From: Sedimentitalea xiamensis
GTDB taxonomy: Bacteria > Pseudomonadota > Alphaproteobacteria > Rhodobacterales > Rhodobacteraceae
DNA: 64,000 nucleotides
Direction: 5' to 3'
Assembly: GCF_030164465.1 (NCBI RefSeq)
Contig: NZ_JASNJE010000009.1
Coordinates: 1 to 64,000 of the forward strand
Shown here in pieces: positions 30,951-40,348 of this stretch (positions are counted from its first letter, which is position 1; each line of letters opens with the position of its first letter). The notes beneath the pieces are model-generated. The model searched no databases, was not told the DNA's origin, and saw only the letters and a list, made by a program, of their open reading frames with translations. The position numbers and the translations under genes are program-made.

Positions 30951-31541
30951 TCAATCGGGTTTTGCCGACGAGTCCAGGCTCAGTTTTCCGGTGCCGCGTC
31001 CGAGAACGCGCAGAAGCCCCGTTACCTGATGCGGCGGCACGGACAGGTAGGTGACGCGTTTGCTATCGACGATCACTGAGGTCCCCGACCAGGCCGACGG
31101 CGCACCCGGCAGAAAAACCACCGACCGGTCGTCAAGCCGTTCGACCTCGAAAGCGATCTGGTGGACATCGTCCAGCCGTATCAGGACCGGCTGCAACAGC
31201 GATTCGACAGAGGTGTCGCCCATCAATCCGGCCAGCGTGCTTTTCAGGACCGCATAGCCGGGCACGACCGAGATCAGCACCCTTTCGATCCGCGCCACCG
31301 GTTTTGCCAGCACCTTTCCGCGCGCGACGAGGCCCGCGAGATAGGAAACGAAAAGGATCAGGCCCACGGCGAGGATGTCCGAAAGGGCGACGCCGGCGAT
31401 GCGATCCATGGGAAACACGCGTCCCAGGGGAACCGCCAGGGTCCGGCTGAATTCGAAAGCTTTTGACAGGATGAAGATCAGGACGACAAGCGGGGCCAGA
31501 AAGAGCAGCCCGCCGAGAATCGTTGTTTTCAATGTTTTCAT
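30951..31541 (-). CDS. DUF502 family membrane protein
   Basis: A 196-residue protein with two N-terminal hydrophobic helices (about 8-28 and 48-70) and a beta-rich soluble tail containing VFLPGAPSAWSGTSVIV, typical of DUF502. The function is unknown. The start at 31541 gives MKTLKTTILGGLLF; longer frames lack support. It converges with hemA; a short 6-pair stem lies around 30942-30961 but is weak. Confidence 0.85.
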   Translation of the reverse strand: MKTLKTTILGGLLFLAPLVVLIFILSKAFEFSRTLAVPLGRVFPMDRIAGVALSDILAVGLILFVSYLAGLVARGKVLAKPVARIERVLISVVPGYAVLKSTLAGLMGDTSVESLLQPVLIRLDDVHQIAFEVERLDDRSVVFLPGAPSAWSGTSVIVDSKRVTYLSVPPHQVTGLLRVLGRGTGKLSLDSSAKPD

Positions 31542-31590
31542 TCGGTTGTCCAGGCATGGTTGTGGACGGCGCCAGCCAGGGACGCCGCGG

Positions 31591-32619
31591 TCAGTCGAAT
31601 GTGCCGGCAACCCGCCCCAGAAGCATGAAGGCGCGCGCCGTCCGTGTTTCGCCCAACGCAGCAATGTCGGCATCGGACGCGCCCGTCTCGAAGGCCGCAA
31701 AACTGCGGTCGAACAGGCGCAGGAAATGGTGCGCGGCGTCACGAAAGATCGGGTCCTGTTTCATCCGTCCGGCGGTCAAGGCCAGCGACGTGCGGTCCCG
31801 GACACCGCCGAGCGTCGAAATGGCGCGCCCGCGGGCGCCCTGCGCGAACTGGCGCCAGATTTCCGGCCGGGCCATGTCGGGACGCAGGTCGTCCATGTAG
31901 ATACCGTCCTGGCTGAGCAGGGTCAGGACATCCTGGCTGGCCTGAATCAGCTGGGCTGCCCGGCGGTCCCGCATGGCGCGGCGCAGCGCGGCGAACCCCG
32001 GTTCGTCTTCCGCCGTCTCCGGAAAATTCAGCGCGCGGATAAAATCGTCTGTCGGAAGCGGCGGCGACAGCGCCTCCGCCGGGGTGCCGAGTGCCAGCAA
32101 GCCCTGATCCGCCGGCATCTCGGAGCCATGCGACGCGGGCGGCCTGACGCCGGCCGGGCCGGTTTCCCGCCGCGTCGAGAAGGTCGCCAGCGCGGTTTCG
32201 GTCTTGCGCGCGGCGGCGGCGATTTCATCGAGCTTGCGGGCCATGGAAGCGTCCGACCCGCCCATGCCGCGTTGCGCCTGGGCGACATAGGCCTGGCGGA
32301 TGCTGTCGATGGCCGTTTGCAAGCGCTGGCTTTCCTCTCGCATCACGCGGTTGGATCGTGCGGCGGTGGCCGCGACCCAGATCATGGCCACGGGCATGAA
32401 GACAGTCAGGATGGTCGTCGCGATCTGCGATCCGCCCTGCCCGGATTCGCCGTCTTCGGGGGTCATGACGAAGAACAGGAACGATCCGGCGAGCCACAGG
32501 ACAGAGAGGACGATCGCCGCGATTTCTATGCCCGTCACGGCCTGCAGGCTCGGCCTGTCATAGATCCCGAGTGATGTCGTCCGGTTCTTTTCCTGGTGGC
32601 CTGGCTCGGGACCTGACAT
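31591..32619 (-). CDS. Hypothetical two-helix membrane protein with coiled coil
   Basis: A 342-residue protein I cannot assign. It has a polar N-terminus, two hydrophobic segments (about 30-52 and 66-85), then a predicted coiled-coil stretch (about 90-145, rich in Arg, Gln, Ala). A proline-rich linker and a helical C-terminal domain follow. It is probably anchored in the inner membrane with a large cytoplasmic part. It lies 11 bases downstream of greA and may share its transcript. Confidence 0.65.
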   Translation of the reverse strand: MSGPEPGHQEKNRTTSLGIYDRPSLQAVTGIEIAAIVLSVLWLAGSFLFFVMTPEDGESGQGGSQIATTILTVFMPVAMIWVAATAARSNRVMREESQRLQTAIDSIRQAYVAQAQRGMGGSDASMARKLDEIAAAARKTETALATFSTRRETGPAGVRPPASHGSEMPADQGLLALGTPAEALSPPLPTDDFIRALNFPETAEDEPGFAALRRAMRDRRAAQLIQASQDVLTLLSQDGIYMDDLRPDMARPEIWRQFAQGARGRAISTLGGVRDRTSLALTAGRMKQDPIFRDAAHHFLRLFDRSFAAFETGASDADIAALGETRTARAFMLLGRVAGTFD

Positions 32620-32630
32620 GGGGCGGTCTT

Positions 32631-33101
32631 TCAGGAATAGGCGATGCTGACGACCTCATACGACCGGTCGCCGCCCGGCGTGCGCACTTCGACGCTGTCG
32701 CCTTCCTCTTTGCCGATCAGCGCGCGGGCAATCGGCGACTTGATGTTGAGCAGGCCGCTTTCGATGTTGGCTTCGTATTCGCCGACGATCTGCCAGGTCT
32801 TTTCCTCGTCGGTATCTTCGTCCACCAGCGTGACCGTCGCGCCGAACTTGATCGGGCCGGACAGCTTGGCGGGATCGATCACGTCGGCCAGCGACAGCAC
32901 ACCTTCGATTTCCTTGATCCGGCCTTCGATGAAAGACTGTTTTTCCCGCGCGGAATGATACTCGGCGTTCTCCGACAGGTCGCCATGCTCGCGGGCCTCG
33001 GCGATTGCCTTGATGATGGCAGGACGCTCGACGGACTTCAGCTGCTTGAGTTCCTTTTCAAGCGCGTTGTGTCCTGCCGGCGTCATCGGGATTTTTTCCA
33101 T
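32631..33101 (-). CDS. greA: Transcription elongation factor GreA
   Basis: A 156-residue protein with an N-terminal coiled coil bearing D41 and E44 in GDLSENAEY, the residues that hold the catalytic Mg in backtracked RNA polymerase. A C-terminal FKBP-like domain follows. It stimulates transcript cleavage. Length and motifs are standard. Confidence 0.97.
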   Translation of the reverse strand: MEKIPMTPAGHNALEKELKQLKSVERPAIIKAIAEAREHGDLSENAEYHSAREKQSFIEGRIKEIEGVLSLADVIDPAKLSGPIKFGATVTLVDEDTDEEKTWQIVGEYEANIESGLLNIKSPIARALIGKEEGDSVEVRTPGGDRSYEVVSIAYS

Positions 33102-33521
33102 GACTTGTCATCCATACTAAAACAGGTCGCCCCGACGCGATATGCGCCGGGACGATCCGATGATTTGGCGTTTACCTGACCCAAACCCGCGCCGGATTGC
33201 AAGGGGCAGTGCAAGAACCGGGTGGCGGTATTCGGCCTGAGCGGAATGCCGGCTCCCGCGTTTCAGTCCGTGGCGATCATCGCGATCGAACCGTCCGGCA
33301 GTTTCGGGGACCGCATGATCGGCAGTCTGAACCGCGGCATTCTTGGCGTCGTTCCGGATCTCCGCCATGATCCTGGCGCGCCGTGGTGTCGGGCAACGGT
33401 TTTTTGGGGGAATCGCCAGTCTGTGCTAGTCTCCTTGGCGGAACCGGCGCCGACATCGCAGGCGCGCCCATGACAACCAAGACATACTGCCAAGACTATT
33501 CACAAGAACAGGGAGAGGAAG
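33102..33521. other. Noncoding stretch between greA and iorA remnant
   Basis: These 420 bases hold the greA promoter side (minus) and the leader of the iorA/iorB remnant (plus), whose ribosome site is GGGAGAGGAAG just before 33522. Short frames in both directions look like shadows. I see no clear hairpin with a T-run, no dyad operator and no small gene I can support. Confidence 0.6.
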
Positions 33522-33590
33522 ATGACACTATTGACAGTGAATGGCGCCGAGATCGAAGTGGAGGCGGACCCGCTGATGCCCTTGCGTTGG
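33522..33590 (+). pseudogene. iorA: 5' remnant of iorA (2Fe-2S subunit of a molybdenum hydroxylase)
   Basis: A well-placed ATG with a GGGAGAGGAAG ribosome site begins MTLLTVNGAEIEVEADPLMPL-RWV. This is the normal start of the small 2Fe-2S subunit of isoquinoline 1-oxidoreductase-type enzymes. After about 23 codons the similarity stops and the frame runs into iorB sequence out of frame, ending at 33708-33710. All cluster-binding cysteines of the subunit are missing. The gene is therefore broken by a deletion. Confidence 0.75.
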
Positions 33591-33646
33591 GTGTCTACGC
33601 GACACGCGGCGATGCCTTTCCGAAATGGCCGACCGGCGGCGAACAG

Positions 33647-35785
33647 ATGCCGCATGGTCTGCGTGACGATCCGCTCGTGTTCGTCAGTATCGACGCTGAC
33701 GGCACGGTGACGCTGGTTGCGCATCGTTCCGAGATGGGCACCGGCAGCCGGACGTCGCTGCCGATGATCATGGCGGACGAGATGGAAGCCGACTGGGGAC
33801 GTGTCCGCATCGTTCAGGCCGAAGGCGACGAGCCGAAATACGGCAACCAGGATACCGACGGCTCGCGCAGCCTGCGCCATCATATCCAGGCCGCGCGCAA
33901 GATCGGCGGTTCGGTCCGGCACATGATGCAGGCCGCCGCAGCGCAGGAATGGGGCGTCGATGCGGGCGATGTGGTGGTCGAAAACCACATGGCCCGGAAC
34001 GGTGACAGAACGCTGGGATTCGGAGAACTGGCGGCGGCGGCGATGGCGTTGCCGGTCCCGACGCATGAAGAGATTGCCTACAAATCGGAGGACCAGTTCC
34101 GCTACATCGGCAAGGGCGAGGTGCAGATCTACGATATCCACGACATCACCACCGGCAAGGCTGTCTACGGTGCGGATGTGACCCTGCCCGGCATGAAGTA
34201 TGCCGTTGCCGTGCGTCCGCCGGTGGTCGGCGGCAAGGTCGTGTCCTTTGATGCGACCGAGACGCTGGCAATGCCGGGAGTCGTCGGTGTCTATGAGCTG
34301 CCGCATTCGATTCCCCCGGCGAAATTCGCCCCGCTGGGCGGCGTGGCCGTGGTTGCCGACAGCACCTGGGCCGCGATGCAGGCGCGGGACAAGCTGACGA
34401 TCGAATGGGACGATGGCCCGCATGCGGGCTACAATTCCGGCCCGTTCATGGAAGAAATGAAAGCCACGGCAGAGCAACCGGGCCAGGTCCTGCGCAAGCA
34501 GGGCGACCCGGATGCGGCCTTCGCGGGCGCCGCGCGTGTGTTCGGGCAGACCTATACGCAGGATCACATGGCGCATATCCCGATGGAACCGCCGGTGGCG
34601 CTGGCCAGCTATACTGCGGAGGGCCTGGAAATCTGGGCCCCGGTTCAAAGCCCCTATGCGGCGCGGGTCGATACCGCCGTGGCGCTGGGTCTGGAACCGG
34701 AAAAGGTGCGGGTCAACGTGACGCTTCTGGGCGGCGGGTTCGGCCGGAAATCCAAGGCGGACTACGTGACCGAGGCCGCGCTGCTCAGCCGCGAGGTGGG
34801 CGCGCCGGTCCGCATGCAATGGACCCGCGAAGACGACGTGCGCCACAGTTTCTACCACACCACGTCGGCGGAGCGGATCGAGGTCGCGCTGGATGACGCG
34901 GGCAAGGTCACGGGATGGCGGCACAATTCCGTCGCGCCGTCCATCGTGACCACCTTCGCGCCGGACGGCGGGCACCAGTTCTTCATCGAGAACGGCATGG
35001 GGCATGTGGACATGCCCTTTGCCATCCCGAACGTGAGCGTCGAGAACGGCGAGGCCTTTGCGCATACGCGGATCGGCTGGTTCCGGGCCGTGTCCAACCT
35101 GCCGCGCGCCTTTGCCATCGGATCCTTCGTCGGCGAGCTTGCGGCGGACCTTGGCAAGGACCAGCGCGAAATGTGGCTGGAGTTGATAGGGGCGCCGCGC
35201 AAGGTGGACCCGGTCGCCGAAGGCTATCCGGAGAATTTCTGGGATTACGGTGAGGTCTATGACGAATTCCCGATCGACACGGGGCGTCTGGCGCATGTGC
35301 TGACCGTGGCGGCGGACGGGATCGGTTTCGGCAAGGAGCTACCCGAGGGCGAAGGCATCGGGCTTGCCGTGCATCGAAGTTTCGTGTCCTACGTCGCCTG
35401 CGCCGCCCATGTGAAGGTTGTCGACGGCCGAATCACGGTGCCCGAAATGCACATGGCGATCGACTGCGGTTTCGCTGCGAACCCGGAACGCATCCGGAGC
35501 CAGATCGAAGGGGCGTCGGTGATGGGAATGACCGTGGCGCTGCATTCGTCGATCACCTTCGAGAACGGTGCCGTCATGCAGAGCAACTACAACGACTATG
35601 ACGTGGTGCGCTCCGACAATTTCCCCGGAAACGTGGTCACGCATATCGTGCCGCATCCGTTCAGCGTCCATTCCACGGGAGTCGGAGAACCTGGCGTGCC
35701 GCCGGTCTCCCCGGCGATCGCGAACGGCCTGTTCGTGGCGACGGGGCAGCGCATGCGCGCCCTGCCTCTGGGTCCCACGGTTTGA
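33647..35785 (+). CDS. iorB: N-terminally truncated xanthine dehydrogenase-family molybdopterin subunit (IorB-like)
   Basis: The conserved sequence resembles the large subunit of isoquinoline 1-oxidoreductase-type aldehyde/xanthine oxidoreductases. It begins near ALALGVYATRG (about 33575-33607) and continues to 35785. The molybdopterin motifs LLGGGFGRKSKADY and GVGEPGVPPVSPAIANG are intact. The usual Tat signal and the partner 2Fe-2S subunit are missing. In this frame the first Met inside native sequence is at 33647; ATG 33470 or GTG 33383 give foreign leaders. Without partner and export signal it is probably non-functional, although the remaining 700 residues show no stop. Confidence 0.7.
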   Translation: MPHGLRDDPLVFVSIDADGTVTLVAHRSEMGTGSRTSLPMIMADEMEADWGRVRIVQAEGDEPKYGNQDTDGSRSLRHHIQAARKIGGSVRHMMQAAAAQEWGVDAGDVVVENHMARNGDRTLGFGELAAAAMALPVPTHEEIAYKSEDQFRYIGKGEVQIYDIHDITTGKAVYGADVTLPGMKYAVAVRPPVVGGKVVSFDATETLAMPGVVGVYELPHSIPPAKFAPLGGVAVVADSTWAAMQARDKLTIEWDDGPHAGYNSGPFMEEMKATAEQPGQVLRKQGDPDAAFAGAARVFGQTYTQDHMAHIPMEPPVALASYTAEGLEIWAPVQSPYAARVDTAVALGLEPEKVRVNVTLLGGGFGRKSKADYVTEAALLSREVGAPVRMQWTREDDVRHSFYHTTSAERIEVALDDAGKVTGWRHNSVAPSIVTTFAPDGGHQFFIENGMGHVDMPFAIPNVSVENGEAFAHTRIGWFRAVSNLPRAFAIGSFVGELAADLGKDQREMWLELIGAPRKVDPVAEGYPENFWDYGEVYDEFPIDTGRLAHVLTVAADGIGFGKELPEGEGIGLAVHRSFVSYVACAAHVKVVDGRITVPEMHMAIDCGFAANPERIRSQIEGASVMGMTVALHSSITFENGAVMQSNYNDYDVVRSDNFPGNVVTHIVPHPFSVHSTGVGEPGVPPVSPAIANGLFVATGQRMRALPLGPTV

Positions 35786-35795
35786 ACACGGCGCA

Positions 35796-35828
35796 CGGGC
35801 GGCAATTTCGCCGCCCGCGCGGCTTTTC
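35796..35828 (+). terminator. Terminator after iorB remnant
   Basis: An 8-base-pair stem (35796-35803 with 35810-35817, loop AATTTC) lies 10 bases after the stop and is followed by CGCGGCTTTTC. The T-run is short and separated from the stem, so strength is moderate. Confidence 0.55.
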
Positions 35829-35962
35829 AGAGCGCATTTTCATCATCCGAACGACCATCTGACGCGGTGTTTTGATTGACGCTTGGCCCCGCCAAACGGT
35901 ATCAGCCGCGAAACAGTTTTGCGCCTGCGAGGGTTGCTGGGATCTAGCCAAGGAGCGCCGGG

Positions 35963-37612
35963 ATGGCCGAAATCGAACGCGAAGCGATGGAATACGATGT
36001 TGTGATCGTCGGGGCAGGTCCGGCCGGTCTGTCCGCGGCGATCCGTCTGAAACAGCTGGATGCGGATCTGAATGTCGTCGTTCTGGAAAAGGGCAGCGAG
36101 GTCGGCGCTCATATCCTGTCCGGCGCGGTGCTCGACCCCTGCGGGCTGGATGCGCTGATCCCCGACTGGAAGGAAAAGGGCGCGCCGCTGAACGTGCCGG
36201 TGAAAGAAGACAATTTCTACATGCTCGGCGAGGCGGGCAAGCTGCGGGTGCCGAACTGGCCGATGCCGCCCCTGATGAACAACCACGGCAACTACATCGT
36301 CAGCATGGGCAATGTCTGCCGCTGGATGGCCGAGCAGGCCGAGGCATTGGGCGTGGAAATTTTCCCCGGCATGTCCTGTTCCGAACTGGTCTATGGCGAC
36401 AAGGGCGAGGTCAAGGGCGTCGTGGCGGGCGTCTTCGGGCTGGAGCCGGACGGTTCCTACGGCCCCAACACCGAGCCGGGGATGGAACTGCACGGCAAGT
36501 ATGTCTTCCTGTCCGAAGGCGTGCGCGGATCGCTCTCAAAGGAAGTGATCGCGAAATACGACCTGAGCCAGGGTCACGAGCCGCAGAAATTCGGCATCGG
36601 CATGAAGGAAATCTGGGAAATCGACCCGGCCAAGCATCGGGAAGGCACTGTCACCCACACCATGGGCTGGCCGCTGGGCGGCAATGCCGGGGGCGGGTCG
36701 TTCATCTACCATCTGGAAAACAACCAGGTCTACGTCGGTTTCGTCGTGCACCTGAACTACAAGAACCCGCATCTCTTCCCCTACATGGAATTCCAGCGGT
36801 TCAAGCATCACCCGATGGTGGCGGACCTGCTGAAGGGCGGCAAGCGCGTGGCCTATGGGGCGCGGGCGATCTCCGAGGGCGGCTATCAGTCGATGCCAAA
36901 GATGGTTGCGCCCGGTGTCGCGTTGCTCGGCTGTTCGGTGGGGATGGTCAACGTGCCGCGCATCAAGGGCAACCACAATGCGATGCTGTCGGGCAAGGCG
37001 GCGGCCGAAGCGGCCTTTGCCGCCATTCAGGACGGGCGCGGCGCCGACGAACTGACGGCCTATGAGGACGAGGTGAGGGGCGGCGCCATCGGCCAGGACC
37101 TGAAGAAGGTCCGCAACGTCAAGCCGATGTGGTCGAAATGGGGTCTGCTTCCGTCGCTTGCCCTTGGCGGGTTCGACATGTGGACCAATACGCTGGGCTT
37201 TTCGCTGTTCGGCACGATGGGACATGGCAAGACGGACGCAGAGGCGACGGAAGAGGCGAGCAAGCATGCGCCGATCGATTATCCCAAGCCCGATGGCACC
37301 CTGTCGTTCGACCGCCTGACCAACGTCGCGTTTTCCTTCACCAATCACGAGGAAAGCCAGCCCTGCCACCTGCGCCTGACCGACCCGGATGTGCCGGTCG
37401 AGGTGAACCTGCCCAAGTTCGCAGGCCCCTCGGCGCGCTACTGCCCGGCCGGCGTCTACGAGTTCGTGCAGGAGGATGGCAAGGACGCGCGCTTCGTGAT
37501 CAATTTCCAGAACTGCGTGCACTGCAAGACCTGCGACATCAAGGACCCCAGCCAGAACATCACCTGGGTCACACCGCAGGGCGGGGACGGCCCGAATTAT
37601 CCCAATATGTAG
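35963..37612 (+). CDS. etfD: Electron transfer flavoprotein-ubiquinone oxidoreductase
   Basis: A 549-residue membrane-associated enzyme carrying electrons from ETF to ubiquinone. It has an N-terminal FAD-binding motif (VIVGAGPAGLSAA) and the ubiquinone-binding middle. The C-terminal 4Fe-4S site is formed by Cys in ARYCPAGVYEF and NCVHCKTCDIKDPSQNI. The length matches the family. It stands alone with a small hairpin downstream. Confidence 0.96.
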   Translation: MAEIEREAMEYDVVIVGAGPAGLSAAIRLKQLDADLNVVVLEKGSEVGAHILSGAVLDPCGLDALIPDWKEKGAPLNVPVKEDNFYMLGEAGKLRVPNWPMPPLMNNHGNYIVSMGNVCRWMAEQAEALGVEIFPGMSCSELVYGDKGEVKGVVAGVFGLEPDGSYGPNTEPGMELHGKYVFLSEGVRGSLSKEVIAKYDLSQGHEPQKFGIGMKEIWEIDPAKHREGTVTHTMGWPLGGNAGGGSFIYHLENNQVYVGFVVHLNYKNPHLFPYMEFQRFKHHPMVADLLKGGKRVAYGARAISEGGYQSMPKMVAPGVALLGCSVGMVNVPRIKGNHNAMLSGKAAAEAAFAAIQDGRGADELTAYEDEVRGGAIGQDLKKVRNVKPMWSKWGLLPSLALGGFDMWTNTLGFSLFGTMGHGKTDAEATEEASKHAPIDYPKPDGTLSFDRLTNVAFSFTNHEESQPCHLRLTDPDVPVEVNLPKFAGPSARYCPAGVYEFVQEDGKDARFVINFQNCVHCKTCDIKDPSQNITWVTPQGGDGPNYPNM

Positions 37613-37629
37613 GCGAAAACGAACGGAAA

Positions 37630-37652
37630 GGCGCAGCAAAACACGCTGCGCC
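37630..37652 (+). terminator. Hairpin after etfD
   Basis: GGCGCAGC pairs with GCTGCGCC (8 base pairs, loop AAAACAC) starting 18 bases after the etfD stop. No clear T-run follows, so it may be a Rho-dependent or mRNA-end stem rather than an intrinsic terminator. Confidence 0.4.
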
Positions 37653-37713
37653 ATTGCCTCCCCTCTCCGGAGAGCCTAGTTTCCCCGTCACAGCAAACGG
37701 CGAGGCAGGTTCC

Positions 37714-39435
37714 TTGGGTCTTTCATCTTTGCGCAACGCGGTTCTTATTGCCGTTTCATTGTCCTTCGCGGCCCCTTTCGTCTGGGCAGCCGACACCTCG
37801 GCCGGATCGTATCTTGCCGGTCGCCAGGCGATCAACGACAATAACTTCGAGGCAGCCGCCGAATATTATTCGCGCGCCTTGGCACGGGATCGGGACAATC
37901 CTGTCCTGATGGAAAATGTCGTCCTGGCGCAACTGGCGGTCGGCCAGGTCGATCGCGCCTTGCCGGTGGCCGAATACATGGAAGAACTCGGCCTGCGCAG
38001 CCAGGTCGCGCATATGGTCGTGGTGGCGAACCTGGTTGCCAGTGACAAGTATGACGAACTTCTGGCGCGCGATCCGCAGACCAAAGGCATCGGCCCGCTG
38101 GTCGACGGCCTGGTGATCGGCTGGGCGCATATGGGCGCCGGATCGGTGGCGCAGGCGCTGGAACAGTTCGAAAAAGTGGCCGAAGAAAACGGGCTGCGCA
38201 GCTTTGCGCTCTACCACAAGGCGCTGGCGCTGGCGTCGGTCGGTGACTTCGAAGGGGCCGAGGCGATCTTTGCCGACGAAGACAGCGGCCTCTCCGCGAT
38301 GTCGCGCGGGGCTGCGACGGCCCGGGTCCAGATCCTGTCGCAGCTGGAACGCAACGACGATGCGCTGGCCTTTCTGACCGATGTCTTCGGGGAACGGCTG
38401 GACCCCGGTTTGCAGGACATGGCCGACCGCCTCGCGGCGGGCGAAAAACTGTCCTTCGATCAGGTCACGTCGCCGCATGACGGGATCGCCGAGGTTTTCT
38501 ATACCATCGGTCAAGCCCTGACCGGCGAAACCGCGGACAATTACGCGCTGGTCTATGTGCGCGTCGCCACCTACCTGCGTCCGGATCATGTCGAGGCCCT
38601 GCTGCTGAGCGCGCAATTGCTGGATGCGCTGGGGCAGGACGAACTCGCCGTCGAAACCTACAAGAAGATACCCAAGTCCAGCCCGGAATATCATGCCGCA
38701 GAGATGGGCCGCGCCGAAGCCCTGCGGCGGGCGGCGAAACCGGATGCGGCGATCGAGGTCCTGGAGCAACTGGCGCAGGTTCAGCCGACGCTGGCGCCGG
38801 TCTACTCCGCACTCGGCGACCTGCAACGCCAGCAGGAAAACTATCCCGCGGCGGTCGCCGCCTATGACAGGGCGCTGGAATATTCCGACGAAGAGGCCAA
38901 TGCCCGATGGTTCCTCCTCTATGCCCGCGGGATCAGCCATGAACGGCTGAAACAATGGGACCAGGCCGAAGCCGATTTCCGCGCCGCGCTGGAGATCAAT
39001 CCGGAACAGCCGCAGGTCCTGAACTATCTTGGATATTCGCTGGTCGAGCGCCGCGAAAAGCTGGACGAGGCTCTGGACATGATCGAACGCGCCGTGGCGG
39101 CGCGGCCGGACAGCGGCTATATCGTGGACAGCCTCGGCTGGGTCCTCTATCGGCTCGGCCGCTATGAAGAAGCCGTCGATCACATGGAAACGGCGGTCGA
39201 ACTGATGCCGGTCGATCCGGTCGTCAATGACCACCTGGGCGATGTCTACTGGGCCGTCGGTCGCTACCGCGAGGCGGAATTCCAGTGGAAGCGGGCGCTG
39301 TCTTTCATCGACCCGGAGGACACGGATGGCGAAGCCGACCCGGAGCGAATTCGCCGCAAGCTCGAGATCGGGCTGGACGAGGTGCTGGCGCAGGAAGGAT
39401 CCGACCCGCTGAAGGTGGTCAATGACGGCGGCTGA
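37714..39435 (+). CDS. Exported tetratricopeptide repeat protein
   Basis: A 573-residue protein with a signal peptide (LIAVSLSFAAPFVWA-AD) and about ten TPR-like repeats, clearest at 50-85 and in the C-terminal third (for example YPAAVAAYDRALEYS, RYEEAVDHMETAVELMPVDP). TTG at 37714 is the best in-frame start; upstream sequence is non-coding or etfD. It overlaps ispE by 14 bases. It is likely a periplasmic or outer-membrane-linked scaffold; the partner is unknown. Confidence 0.85.
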   Translation: MGLSSLRNAVLIAVSLSFAAPFVWAADTSAGSYLAGRQAINDNNFEAAAEYYSRALARDRDNPVLMENVVLAQLAVGQVDRALPVAEYMEELGLRSQVAHMVVVANLVASDKYDELLARDPQTKGIGPLVDGLVIGWAHMGAGSVAQALEQFEKVAEENGLRSFALYHKALALASVGDFEGAEAIFADEDSGLSAMSRGAATARVQILSQLERNDDALAFLTDVFGERLDPGLQDMADRLAAGEKLSFDQVTSPHDGIAEVFYTIGQALTGETADNYALVYVRVATYLRPDHVEALLLSAQLLDALGQDELAVETYKKIPKSSPEYHAAEMGRAEALRRAAKPDAAIEVLEQLAQVQPTLAPVYSALGDLQRQQENYPAAVAAYDRALEYSDEEANARWFLLYARGISHERLKQWDQAEADFRAALEINPEQPQVLNYLGYSLVERREKLDEALDMIERAVAARPDSGYIVDSLGWVLYRLGRYEEAVDHMETAVELMPVDPVVNDHLGDVYWAVGRYREAEFQWKRALSFIDPEDTDGEADPERIRRKLEIGLDEVLAQEGSDPLKVVNDGG

Positions 39436-40348
39436 CGCCCAAGTCCGAGGCGCCGTCCGGGAATTCGCGCCCGCCAAGATTAACCTTACCCTCCATGTGA
39501 CCGGCCAGAGAGGCGACGGGTATCACATGCTCGACAGTCTCGTGGTCTTCGCCGATGTCGGCGACTGGATCACGGTTTCCCCATCCGAGGCGCTGCGGCT
39601 GCGCATCACCGGTCCCTTTTGCGCCGGTGTTCCGGTCGATCATGGCAATCTTGTGCTGCGCGCGGCGGCAGCGGTGAATGTCGCAACCGCCGACATCCTG
39701 CTTGAAAAGAACCTGCCTTCGGCCGCCGGTATCGGCGGTGGGTCGTCCGACGCCGCCGCGCTGCTGCGCGCGGTGAGGCGCAGCCATGGCGTTGCTGCGC
39801 TCTCGCTCGCCGAAGCACTGTCGCTGGGCGCGGACGTGCCCATGTGCCTGGAGCCGGGCGCGGTCCGGGTGTCGGGGATCGGGGATCGGTTGCAACGGGT
39901 GAATGATATCCCGCCTCTGCCCGCGGTCTTGGTGAACCCCGGTGTTGCGGTGCCTACGGGCGAGGTGTTTCGCGCGTTGACGGCAAAGGGAAATCCCCCC
40001 ATGCCGCCGTTCACGACCGGGTCGTCCTTTGGTGACACGATCGGCTGGCTGCGTCGTCAGCGCAACGATCTGCAACCGCCCGCGATCCTGCAGGCACCCG
40101 TCATCGCCGAGGTTCTGAAGGCGCTGGACGGAGAGGGGGCGCTGCTGTCGCGGATGAGCGGGTCCGGGGCGACCTGTTTCGGGCTGTTTGACAGCGCCGA
40201 AGCGGCGCAAAAGACGGCGGACAGACTGAAACGTACCTGTGTTGGCTGGTGGGTTGCAAGGACGACGCTCAACCCCGGAAGGGGCATTGCCAGCCCGGAC
40301 CCCGAAATTGCGCGAACCGCTCCTCAGGACAGGCGGGACACCACGTAG
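39422..40348 (+). CDS. ispE: 4-diphosphocytidyl-2-C-methyl-D-erythritol kinase
   Basis: A 308-residue GHMP kinase of the non-mevalonate isoprenoid pathway. It starts FAPAKINLTLHV and carries the ATP loop PSAAGIGGGSSDAAA (about 99-113). It overlaps the TPR gene and converges with ispB, overlapping its end by 25 bases. Together with ispB this makes a small isoprenoid pair, on opposite strands. Confidence 0.95.
   Translation: MTAADAQVRGAVREFAPAKINLTLHVTGQRGDGYHMLDSLVVFADVGDWITVSPSEALRLRITGPFCAGVPVDHGNLVLRAAAAVNVATADILLEKNLPSAAGIGGGSSDAAALLRAVRRSHGVAALSLAEALSLGADVPMCLEPGAVRVSGIGDRLQRVNDIPPLPAVLVNPGVAVPTGEVFRALTAKGNPPMPPFTTGSSFGDTIGWLRRQRNDLQPPAILQAPVIAEVLKALDGEGALLSRMSGSGATCFGLFDSAEAAQKTADRLKRTCVGWWVARTTLNPGRGIASPDPEIARTAPQDRRDTT

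Noticed and set aside
30942-30961. AACCCG/CGGGTT stem between hemA and the DUF502 gene
   Set aside because: Six pairs with an 8-base loop and a TTTT only on one side; it overlaps the DUF502 stop. Not strong enough to list as a terminator.
33383-33646. Taking the GTG at 33383 as a normal start of the molybdopterin subunit
   Set aside because: The added residues are not family-like, lack a Tat signal, and overlap the out-of-frame iorA start; better explained by a deletion.
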